DNA of 64,000 bases from CAYUYV01 sp050331455 (GTDB taxonomy: Bacteria > Pseudomonadota > Alphaproteobacteria > JAJFIK01): NCBI GenBank assembly GCA_050331455.1, contig JBHJGV010000029.1:51076-115075 (forward strand). Direction: 5' to 3'. Numbering within the stretch: the stretch's first letter is position 1; each line of letters begins with the position of its first letter. This document shows positions 45,359 through 53,582 of this stretch, piece after piece. The notes under the pieces were generated by a model, which saw nothing but the letters and a program-made list of their open reading frames with translations, was not told the origin of the DNA and searched no databases. The translations under genes were made by a program, and so were the position numbers.

Positions 45359-47752
45359 TCACTCCTTCGTCTTCAGGGCACTGACCAGGTGAATCCGCCG
45401 CACATCACGGTTGACGAGCGCGCCCGTGATCAGGGACGCGATCACGACCGTCAGGACGGCATAGCCATAGGTGGCCGGACTGATCACATACGGAATGCGG
45501 TAAAGTTCCGTCTCCAGGGACTGCACCATGGACCAGGCGAGATAACTGCCGAAACCGAGCCCAACCGCGATGCCAATGACCGTCAGCACACCAAGCTCTC
45601 CCAGGAGCACATAGGACGTCTCTCCCTGCGAAAAGCCCAGCACCCGCAGGCTCGCAAGCTCCCGCATCCGCTCCGACAGGGCCACCCGCGCACCGTTATA
45701 GACGACGCCGATGGCGATGAGCACGGCGAAGAGCGTGTTCACAAAGGTGATCGTCCCCAGATTTTGATCCAAAAGCAGCTCGAAACTGTCCCGCGCCGCC
45801 TGGCCGCGGGATACGCCGGCCACCTGGGGCATATCCTTCAGTCGCTTATAGAGGGGATCGAGATAAATCGGATCCACCTGGAGATAGACGCCGGAAATCC
45901 GCGGGCCCTCCCCCAAGACGCGGTTGAGTTCATCGAGCCGCAGATAGGCGGGCGTACCGATAAAGGCCTCGGCAATGCCCGTCACCGGCAGAACGATCGT
46001 CGGCTGACGACCCTCCAGCACCTCGACCCGCAGGGGATCGCCGGGCCCCACGCCCAGGCTCTCGGCCAGGGACGAAGACAGCAGAACCCCCCGTTCGGGC
46101 AGGATGATCTTGCGGTACCGGCTGTCGATGGGACGGGACAGGAAAGGGTCGTCCTGGAGGCCTGTGAGGCCTTGGCGCTTGCGCACGACCCCATTGATCA
46201 TGCGTACGGGGACGCTCCGGAAGGCCTCGGCCCGAATCACGCCGGGCAAAGAGGCTATGTCGTGGACGACGCGCTTCTCCCGGGCGTCGACGAAGGTGAC
46301 CGTCATGTCCTGGCGGTCGGCGATGGTGAAATTCACGTCCATGAGGGCGACAACGGCGTCCACCGAGAAGCGTCCCACGATCAGCACCCCCGTGGCCGCG
46401 GCAATGCCCAGAACGGTTAGCAGGGCCCGCACGGGCTGGCGCACGATCCGGCGCAGGATCATCCGTGTGGGCTGGTCCACGGTGCGTTTCATCCATGCGG
46501 GTTCGGCCAGGGCGTGGGAGTAGTCCATGGGGATCGGGGGCCGCATGGCCACGGCGGGATGGAGCGCCAGGATGCGGGACACCGCAAAACCGATGCCGAG
46601 GGCCGCAGCCCCGAGCGAGACCAGAAGGCCGATGGCCACCACGTCCCAGCCGGCCTGGAAGATCAGGAACGGGAAATTGAAATACTGGAGGTAAAGCCCG
46701 GCCATGCCGCGCCCCAGCCAGACGCCGATGAGACAGCCGAGCAGCCCGCCCAGAAAGGCCGTGGCCATCACATATTTGGCATAATGGGCGACAATCACCG
46801 GCGTGCCATAGCCGAAGGCCCGCAACAGGCCGATCTGCTCGCGTTCCAGATCGACCATCCGGGTCACGACGATATTGAGCAGAAAGGCAGCCACGGCCAG
46901 AAAAATGGGCGGCAGGATATTGCCGGTCACCCGAAGCTGATCGAGTTCGCTCGAAATGAACTGGTGGGAGATCTGCTCGTCACGGGGAAAGGCACCCGTG
47001 CCCCCGTACCGCTTCAAGATCCGGTCAATCCCGTCGATCACGGCCCGCTCCGACGCGCCGGGCCCGAGCCGCACCACCACACTGTTGAAAGCGCCATCAA
47101 GGTCGAACGCCGCCTCCAGCGCGCGGCGGCCCATCCAGATGACGCCGAAGCGAGCATCGTCCGGCACGAATTCTCCGGGGGCGATGGTATAAATGAACTC
47201 CGGAGACAGGCCGAGGCCGACGATCCGCAGGCGCCGGCGCGCGCCGTTCATGGTTGCCGCGAGGGTGTCGCCCGGCCTCAAGCCCTGGGCGCGGGCAAAG
47301 GGCTCGGACAACAGGATTTCGTCCTCGCGCAGGGGCGCCGGCAACCGGCCCTGGCGCAGGACCACGCGGTTCAGCTCGGAAAGGCCGCTGTCGGGCCGGG
47401 AAATGACCTGGCCGCGCACGGGCTCCACCAGGCCCGGCACATCGATCAGGACACCGGCAGCAATCCGCCCCTCCGCCGTCGCCACGCCCGGCAGGCCGGC
47501 GATCTCGTCCACCAGGGCCAGGGGCGCCCGGACCACGGGCGCGAAAATGTCGGCAAAGCGGTAACGCTCATAATAGGCCCGCTGAGTCTCGTCGAGGGAA
47601 CGGACCATGCCGTTCGACAGCACGTAAAGCGCGATGCCGCAGGCGATGACGAGGGCAATGGCGATGGCCTGGCCGCGGGTGCGCCACAGATCCCGCAGCA
47701 CTTTGCGATCGAGGGGCGGCAGAACATCCGTGGTCTTCACACCGCGGGCCAT
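45359..47752 (-). CDS. FtsX-type ABC transporter permease
   Basis: A 797-residue inner-membrane protein with two FtsX domains. One N-terminal helix (about 28-47) precedes a large periplasmic domain. Two groups of membrane helices follow at about 275-395 and 680-790, with another helix near 445 starting a second periplasmic domain. This is the duplicated MacB/LolC-type layout often seen in exporters of antimicrobials, lipids or lipoproteins. ATG 47752 begins one base after the stop of the ATPase gene, so the two are coupled. Confidence 0.88.
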   Translation of the reverse strand: MARGVKTTDVLPPLDRKVLRDLWRTRGQAIAIALVIACGIALYVLSNGMVRSLDETQRAYYERYRFADIFAPVVRAPLALVDEIAGLPGVATAEGRIAAGVLIDVPGLVEPVRGQVISRPDSGLSELNRVVLRQGRLPAPLREDEILLSEPFARAQGLRPGDTLAATMNGARRRLRIVGLGLSPEFIYTIAPGEFVPDDARFGVIWMGRRALEAAFDLDGAFNSVVVRLGPGASERAVIDGIDRILKRYGGTGAFPRDEQISHQFISSELDQLRVTGNILPPIFLAVAAFLLNIVVTRMVDLEREQIGLLRAFGYGTPVIVAHYAKYVMATAFLGGLLGCLIGVWLGRGMAGLYLQYFNFPFLIFQAGWDVVAIGLLVSLGAAALGIGFAVSRILALHPAVAMRPPIPMDYSHALAEPAWMKRTVDQPTRMILRRIVRQPVRALLTVLGIAAATGVLIVGRFSVDAVVALMDVNFTIADRQDMTVTFVDAREKRVVHDIASLPGVIRAEAFRSVPVRMINGVVRKRQGLTGLQDDPFLSRPIDSRYRKIILPERGVLLSSSLAESLGVGPGDPLRVEVLEGRQPTIVLPVTGIAEAFIGTPAYLRLDELNRVLGEGPRISGVYLQVDPIYLDPLYKRLKDMPQVAGVSRGQAARDSFELLLDQNLGTITFVNTLFAVLIAIGVVYNGARVALSERMRELASLRVLGFSQGETSYVLLGELGVLTVIGIAVGLGFGSYLAWSMVQSLETELYRIPYVISPATYGYAVLTVVIASLITGALVNRDVRRIHLVSALKTKE

Positions 47753-47753
47753 C

Positions 47754-48482
47754 CTACCACTCCAGCTCTTCCGGGGACTGGCGGGTCGCATTCACCTGCG
47801 TCTCGCGGATCCGCCCGTCGGCAAAATAGAGCACCCGGTGGGCCATGGCGGCGATGGTGCGGGCGTGGGTGATGACGACCGTGGTGGTGCCGAAGCGCTC
47901 ATTGACATCCTGGATGGCCTTGAGCACCAGGATGCCAGTCTTGCTGTCGAGCGCGCCGGTGGGTTCGTCGCAGAACAGGACCGTCGGCCGCTTGGCGATG
48001 GCCCGGGCGATGGCCACCCGCTGCTGCTCGCCGCCGGACAGCTGGGCCGGGAAATGGCTCAGACGCTCCCCAAGGCCGACCAGGGAGAGGGCCTCGCCCG
48101 GATCCATGGGATCCGTCGCGATTTCCGTGACCAGTTCGACATTTTCAAACGCGGTCAGGCTGGGCATTAAATTGTAATGCTGGAAGACGAAGCCCACATG
48201 ATCCCGGCGGAACCGGGTCAACTGGTCGGCGGTATAAGCTGTAATGTTCTGGTCGCGGAACCAGACCTCGCCGTCCGTTGCGGAATCGAGACCGCCCAGA
48301 ATATTCAGCAGGGTGGATTTGCCCGATCCCGACGGGCCCAGCAGAACCACCAAATCCCCGTTGGGAACCTTTAGATCCACGCCGCGCAGGGCATGGACGG
48401 CCGCTTCGCCTTCGCCATAAACCTTGGTCACGCCGCGCGTGCGAAAGGCCGGCACATCATGGGCCTTGCGCTGTGCCTCCAT
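47754..48482 (-). CDS. ABC transporter ATP-binding protein (LolD/MacB type)
   Basis: A 242-residue ATPase with Walker A GPSGSGKST, Q-loop V-F-Q-H-Y-N-L-M-P, signature LSGGEQQRVAIARA and Walker B L-F-C-D-E-P-T-G-A-L-D. Energises the adjacent FtsX-type permease. ATG 48482 is chosen; an in-frame GTG lies six codons upstream (48500). First gene of the ATPase-permease-adaptor operon on the minus strand. Confidence 0.93.
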   Translation of the reverse strand: MEAQRKAHDVPAFRTRGVTKVYGEGEAAVHALRGVDLKVPNGDLVVLLGPSGSGKSTLLNILGGLDSATDGEVWFRDQNITAYTADQLTRFRRDHVGFVFQHYNLMPSLTAFENVELVTEIATDPMDPGEALSLVGLGERLSHFPAQLSGGEQQRVAIARAIAKRPTVLFCDEPTGALDSKTGILVLKAIQDVNERFGTTTVVITHARTIAAMAHRVLYFADGRIRETQVNATRQSPEELEW

Positions 48483-48550
48483 CGGACTTCGCGCTCCCAC
48501 CGTTCCGTCCCAATGAACTCCCGCAACCGATCCTTACCATGGGGCACGCC

Positions 48551-48703
48551 ACTCTGGCGATGGATTTGGCCACACTCCTCAGACGGGTTTTCATTCTGCG
48601 ACCTGCTACCCCTCGATGCCGGATGCATTTTGGACCCCTTTTCCCATATGTCGATCGTGGCCTTGTCCAGACATCCGAAACGGCCGCACTCTGGCTATGG
48701 ATT
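48551..48703. repeat. 16-nt direct repeat in the ABC/zntB divergent gap
   Basis: ACTCTGGCGATGGATT at 48551-48566 recurs with one change at 48688-48703, 121 nt away. The two copies flank the middle of the 248-nt gap between divergent genes; the second is 28 nt before the zntB start. No gene is seen here. Confidence 0.5.
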
Positions 48704-48730
48704 CTGAGCGCCTTCGGAGAGAACCGCTCC

Positions 48731-49714
48731 ATGACCGAGACCGCCTTGCCCGATATCTTCGTCTACACCTTGCGCGCCCACTCGGATGGCACGGCAGCGG
48801 CGATCACGCCCAATTGTGATCTGGGCACGGGCCCGGATGGCACCTATGACTGGGTCCATCTCCACCATACGCTCGGTGCGGACAATCCCTGGCTGCGCGA
48901 TCGGGGCGGCCTCGATCCGCTCGTCGTCCAAGCGCTGCTGGCACCGGAAACGCGGCCCCGCTGCACGGCCTATGGGGACGGGGCCATCGTCAATCTGCGC
49001 GGCGTGAACCTCAATCCAGGGGCCGATCCGGAGGACATGGTGTCCATCCGCCTGTGGATCGACACCCGCAAAATCATCAGTGTACGGGTCCGCAAGCTGA
49101 TTGCCGTCGAGGATATCCGGACCGCCCTTGAGACCGGTCGCGGGCCGCAATCGACGGGCGCCTTCGTCACCGAACTCGCCACCCGCCTCACCGCGCGTAT
49201 GGAAACCCAGATCGTGTCCATGGCCGAGCAGCTCGACGATCTGGAGGAAATGATGCTGGCGCCGGGCCAGGACCCGACACCGGCCGAGATCGCCGATGTC
49301 CGGCGCACGGCCATCATTCTGCGCCGTTTCATCGCGCCGCAAAGGGAGGCCCTGGACCGCCTCATCGCCAGCGATCTCGCTTTCATGGGCGAGCGGGATC
49401 GCGTTCTGATGCGCGAGACGGGCGATCGGGTGACCAGGATCGTAGAGGAACTGGAGGCCGCCCGGGAACGTGCAACGGTGCTGGCCGATCAGTTGCGGGA
49501 CCGCCAGGCCGCCCAGCTCAACAAGCATATGTTCATGCTCTCCATTGCAGCCGCCGTGTTCTTGCCCCTGACCTTCATCACGGGCCTGCTGGGCATGAAT
49601 GTGGGCGGCCTTCCCTGGGCGAACAATACCAGCGGCTTCACCATCGTCAGCACCCTGTGCTTCAGTATGATCGCCGTGCTGCTCGCCGTCTTTCGCCGGC
49701 TCCGTTGGCTGTAG
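48731..49714 (+). CDS. zntB: CorA-family metal transporter, ZntB-like
   Basis: A 327-residue protein. A large N-terminal cytoplasmic domain rich in coiled coil (about 150-255) leads to two C-terminal membrane helices. The GMN motif (G-L-L-G-M-N-V-G-G-L-P) closes the first helix, and the V-G-G-L-P-W continuation is closer to ZntB than to classical CorA. Transports divalent cations, probably Zn2+. ATG 48731 has GGAGAG upstream. The frame is open further upstream but without a family match. Confidence 0.85.
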   Translation: MTETALPDIFVYTLRAHSDGTAAAITPNCDLGTGPDGTYDWVHLHHTLGADNPWLRDRGGLDPLVVQALLAPETRPRCTAYGDGAIVNLRGVNLNPGADPEDMVSIRLWIDTRKIISVRVRKLIAVEDIRTALETGRGPQSTGAFVTELATRLTARMETQIVSMAEQLDDLEEMMLAPGQDPTPAEIADVRRTAIILRRFIAPQREALDRLIASDLAFMGERDRVLMRETGDRVTRIVEELEAARERATVLADQLRDRQAAQLNKHMFMLSIAAAVFLPLTFITGLLGMNVGGLPWANNTSGFTIVSTLCFSMIAVLLAVFRRLRWL

Positions 49715-49758
49715 CGCCGCGGCGTCTGGTTGCTCCGGATCGATCCTCTGTACACATC

Positions 49759-52524
49759 TTACCGGGCGATCCCGATAAGACCCAGCAGGCCGCCGGCTTT
49801 CTTGCCGTCCTCGGCGCCCGATGCCGCCGCATCCCCTGGCTGCTGCGCTCGCGTGGTCACCGGCGGCTTGACCTCGGCCACGCAGGCCGGTCCGGCGGCC
49901 ACGACAACCGTGTCCTGCGACGCGGCCTTGGAGGTCGTCTCCGGGGTTTCGACGGCACCATCGCGGTTGGCCGCCGAAGCCGCCACGTCCCGCGCCAAGG
50001 CCGAGGCGGAGGCCTCCGGCACGCCCGGACCCGAGGGGGTCTCCTGGACCGACATGCGCCCCATATCCGGCAGACCGGACCGGATGTGGATGTCGCGCTG
50101 GGGAAATGGGATCTCGACACCTGCCTCTTTCAGGCGGTCCCAGACGGCAAAGCGCAGGTCGTTCTTCACCGAAAGCAGGTAATTGTTGTCCCGCACAAAG
50201 GCCCGCAATTCGAACATCAGGGCGCTGTCGCCGTAATCGGCGAAATAGATGAAGGGCGCCGGATAGGACAGCACGCGCGGATGCTTTTCGGCCACTTCGC
50301 GCAGGATCCGTTCCACCTGCCGCACATCGGAATTGTAGGACACGCCCACCGGAATGGTCGCCCGGGCGATGCGGTCCCGGTGGCTCCAATTGGCCACCGA
50401 TGCGGTGATGATTTCCGAATTCGGAACGATGATGGACTGCCGCTCGAAGGTCTCAATCTCGGTTGCGCGCACGCTGATGCGCTTGACGATGCCCTCGCCG
50501 GCCGACGTCACGATCCAGTCGCCGATCTTGATCGGCCGCTCGAACAGCAAAATCAGTCCAGAGACGAAATTGCTGACAATACTCTGGAGACCGAAACCGA
50601 TGCCGACCGACAGGGCACCGGCGATAATGGCGAGATTGGACAGATCGAGGCCGGCGACGCTGATGGCCATGAGGCAGGCGGCCAGAATCCCGACATAGCC
50701 GAGCAGGGTCGTCACGGAGCTGCGGGCCCCGTAATTCAGGCTCGTCTTCGGCAAAATGCGATGTTCGAGCGTCTTCTGGATAATCCGGGTCAGGAAAATC
50801 CCGATGACAAAGATCACGATCGCGCTCAAAAGGTCCCCGAAGGAAATTGTCACGGGACCGATCTGGATTCCCGTCAGCAGGCGCAGGACCGTGGCCTTGA
50901 TGTCGGGCCAGTCCACGCCCGCGATGAGGAGGACGAACGGCAACCAGAAGGCGAACAGGATACTGTCGATGGACAGCCCGACCCAAAAACCCAGAAAGGA
51001 TTCCGGTTCATTTTGGTCGTCACTGGCGGGCGCCGCGGAGCCGGGCTGGCCGCCGGAACGCTCCTTCAGGGTCTTGGCGACCCAGTCATCGGCGAGGCTC
51101 TGGAAAAAGCCGCGCAGGAGCAGGAAGGTGAGGCTTAAGCCGATCAGATAGGTGGCCTTTTCGGCCGAGAACCGGGCGAGCGCCGCATAGCCGAACAGGG
51201 CGGCGATCACGATGCCAATGGAAAATACCAACCCGAAAATCGCAATGAGACGGGCCATGCCCCGCTTGGGGCCGCTGATATCCTCGACCAGGGTATCCGC
51301 GGCCGACGGATGGGCGGGCTCATCGCCGGCTTGGGCTTCGGGCGTGCGTGCCGGGATCCACAAGCGCGGCCGCGACAGGGGCAGCAGGACGACCGCAATA
51401 ATGACGGAGACGATGAAACTCTGGGCGACGGCCAGATTGAGCCCCGTCTCCAGGGCCACGCTGCTGCGCCGGCCCACCAGATCGAGGGCCACGAGCACCA
51501 GAGAGACAGTGAAGGCCAGATAGACGGAATTTGCCTGCCGATTGCTCAGGGCCAGGGGGCGGATGAAGGCGCGCTTGGGTGAGAATGCCGCCTTGGCTAT
51601 TTCCCGGCCGACAAAAATGATCAGCAGGGCCTCGATAACCGCCAATGCGATGTTCCGCGTCTCAATCGAAATCAGCCCCTGGAATTCGGCGATGGAATAG
51701 AGCACCGCGCCGCTTGTCGTCACCCAGAACAGACCGTTGAAAAAGCGCAACAGGGCAGCGCCATAGATCCAGACTCGATGCTTTCGCCGCTCAATGGCCA
51801 GCGCGATGATTTGCTTGTTCACCCCCGCCCGGAAGACGAGCGTGAACAGGGCAACAAGCGCAAGCCCGCCGGCAAGCAGGGACAGGGCGAGAACCCCGCG
51901 GCCTTTTTCTTGGCGCTGCGCATACCAGGCCGTCACGGCCGCGCGGGTCTCGTCGGCGGCCTTTTGCAGGCTCTTGCCCGCATCTGCCCAGACCGTCGGC
52001 GAGAGGGGCCAGGGTCCACGATCGAACACACTGTCCAGAAAGCGGGACCGGGACAGGGCCGTGAGGCGGGAGTTCAGCAGCAGGATCTGGGCATTGAGCA
52101 CTTCGATGCGCTTGATAAGGCCCTCGATCCGCACCAGCCGCTCATTGAGCTGCTTGCGCTCTGTTGCGATCTCCTCCGGTTCCGGGGCCTGGCCTTCCGC
52201 CGGCACAGGCCCGAGCGCGGCAAGCTGGTCGGAGACCGTCTGGCGCAGGGCCGTGAGGGTGGGGCTCGCCGCGTTGATCTTTTCACTGATGGACCCAAGC
52301 GTGGCCCGCGTCTCGGCGATATTGATCTTCGGCGCGCCGCCGTTCTCGAACAGGGTCTCGACCGCATTGAGGGATTTCGTTCCCCCGTCGATCACGGGCT
52401 CCAGCTCCTTGGCCGTCTTGGTGACAACCGCCTGGGCGGCAGCTGGGGTGGCAGCGGCGGGCAGCGCAACGAGAACGAACAGGCACGCGACAACGCCGGC
52501 CAGGCGGGGGAAAAACCGTTTCAC
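49759..52524 (-). CDS. Large MscS-family mechanosensitive channel
   Basis: A 921-residue protein with a signal peptide and then a periplasmic helical domain (about 35-195). About ten membrane helices follow, then the MscS pore and beta domain, with G-L-S-V-G-I-G-F-G-L-Q-S-I-V-S-N-F-V-S-G as the pore helix and F-E-R-P-I-K-I-G-D next. This layout is that of the MscK/YjeP/MscM-type large channels (DUF3772 group). It releases solutes under hypo-osmotic stress. A ~95-residue Ala/Pro/Thr-rich cytoplasmic tail follows the channel. GTG 52524 is chosen because AAGAGG lies just upstream. Confidence 0.9.
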   Translation of the reverse strand: MKRFFPRLAGVVACLFVLVALPAAATPAAAQAVVTKTAKELEPVIDGGTKSLNAVETLFENGGAPKINIAETRATLGSISEKINAASPTLTALRQTVSDQLAALGPVPAEGQAPEPEEIATERKQLNERLVRIEGLIKRIEVLNAQILLLNSRLTALSRSRFLDSVFDRGPWPLSPTVWADAGKSLQKAADETRAAVTAWYAQRQEKGRGVLALSLLAGGLALVALFTLVFRAGVNKQIIALAIERRKHRVWIYGAALLRFFNGLFWVTTSGAVLYSIAEFQGLISIETRNIALAVIEALLIIFVGREIAKAAFSPKRAFIRPLALSNRQANSVYLAFTVSLVLVALDLVGRRSSVALETGLNLAVAQSFIVSVIIAVVLLPLSRPRLWIPARTPEAQAGDEPAHPSAADTLVEDISGPKRGMARLIAIFGLVFSIGIVIAALFGYAALARFSAEKATYLIGLSLTFLLLRGFFQSLADDWVAKTLKERSGGQPGSAAPASDDQNEPESFLGFWVGLSIDSILFAFWLPFVLLIAGVDWPDIKATVLRLLTGIQIGPVTISFGDLLSAIVIFVIGIFLTRIIQKTLEHRILPKTSLNYGARSSVTTLLGYVGILAACLMAISVAGLDLSNLAIIAGALSVGIGFGLQSIVSNFVSGLILLFERPIKIGDWIVTSAGEGIVKRISVRATEIETFERQSIIVPNSEIITASVANWSHRDRIARATIPVGVSYNSDVRQVERILREVAEKHPRVLSYPAPFIYFADYGDSALMFELRAFVRDNNYLLSVKNDLRFAVWDRLKEAGVEIPFPQRDIHIRSGLPDMGRMSVQETPSGPGVPEASASALARDVAASAANRDGAVETPETTSKAASQDTVVVAAGPACVAEVKPPVTTRAQQPGDAAASGAEDGKKAGGLLGLIGIAR

Positions 52525-52750
52525 GACAGACCTCTTGGGGAACAGGACCGGGGGCGCTCTTGAAGGGACCGGAGCGCGTGGGGGCATGTCGGCCCTGGCC
52601 GCGAGCAGGGGCACGACCACCAGGCCCAAGGCTGTAAAGGGACCGTGTCGCTTTCGCAATCCCGGAAGGCCGCCGCAGGATATGTCGCCGGCACAACAGT
52701 CCTTGCCGGTGCTATCCTGGAACACACCGGGGCGCGAAGCCGGCCGCCGG

Positions 52751-53503
52751 TCAAGGCAAAGGCCAATCCAGGTCTTCTTCCTCCACGGAGAGGGCCGCGA
52801 CGGCCGGGCCCTCTGCCTGTCCCGGGCCGGTGAAGGTCAACGGAACCCGGTAATCGGTGCCGCAGAAATGAACCACCCAGTCTTCCCTCCGGCCGGGGAG
52901 GTCCGGTGTCTGGGGATCGGGCGTGACCTGGCGGGTGGTGCGCACACGGATGGTGCCGCGCCCGAAACACTGATTTTCCGAGGCGTCCTCCACGGCCTTG
53001 AAGGCGATACGAGTCGCCTGCCGCCCCTGCGTGGGTCCCGCCAGGGTATCGCCGGGCAAGAGGGGCAGGAAGGCCGTCGGCTGATCGGCATAGGTGATGA
53101 TCAACAGATTTTGACGGCGCGGCGCTGCGCAGCCGCCGACCGTGACGGCGGTGGTCCATGCCGCCTGAGCTCCCGTGCGCAGCAGCACGGAAAGGTCGTT
53201 GCCTTTGACACGCTCAAAATCGGGGCTTCGGCGCAGGATCCGGCGCTCCAGGCAGGGACCGAAGGCATTGGCATCGGCCTTGAGCGCCGCTTCGGCAGAC
53301 TGGAAGAGATAATCGTCGAGATCGCCGGCGCCCAACACCCGGTCCGGCACCTTGTCCCGCGCCGCGCGCATGACCGCCGCCGGCGTGTCGTCCGTCGATG
53401 CCTCGGCACCGACGAGTTCGGCTCGGGCGTCATCGGCGAGCACGGCCCGCGATTCGAGCGCCCCGCCACCGCCACAGGCAGCAAGGCCGAGGGCCACGAT
53501 CAT
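52751..53503 (-). CDS. Putative lipoprotein of unknown function
   Basis: A 250-residue protein with a lipobox L-A-A-C at residues 7-10 followed by a Gly-rich spacer. The mature part has five further cysteines (for example C-L-E-R-R, G-G-C-A-A-P, N-Q-C-F-G, H-F-C-G) and no recognised domain. The N-region before the lipobox is very short and uncharged if ATG 53503 is used. The frame is open upstream, but without a good start codon. It lies between mscS and clpA on the same strand. I do not recognise the family. Confidence 0.6.
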   Translation of the reverse strand: MIVALGLAACGGGGALESRAVLADDARAELVGAEASTDDTPAAVMRAARDKVPDRVLGAGDLDDYLFQSAEAALKADANAFGPCLERRILRRSPDFERVKGNDLSVLLRTGAQAAWTTAVTVGGCAAPRRQNLLIITYADQPTAFLPLLPGDTLAGPTQGRQATRIAFKAVEDASENQCFGRGTIRVRTTRQVTPDPQTPDLPGRREDWVVHFCGTDYRVPLTFTGPGQAEGPAVAALSVEEEDLDWPLP

Positions 53504-53531
53504 TACGGCAAGTCCCCGAACGACGGCCGGG

Positions 53532-53576
53532 GCCGGATCCTTGGGGCCCAGATCCCTAGGGCCCAGATCCTTAGGG
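53532..53576. repeat. 15-nt tandem repeat, three copies, in the clpA-lipoprotein gap
   Basis: Units at 53532-53546, 53547-53561 and 53562-53576 follow the pattern CCCAGATCCYTAGGG with a few changes in the first. They fill most of the 79-nt gap between the clpA stop and the lipoprotein start. Confidence 0.8.
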
Positions 53577-53582
53577 TACGGT

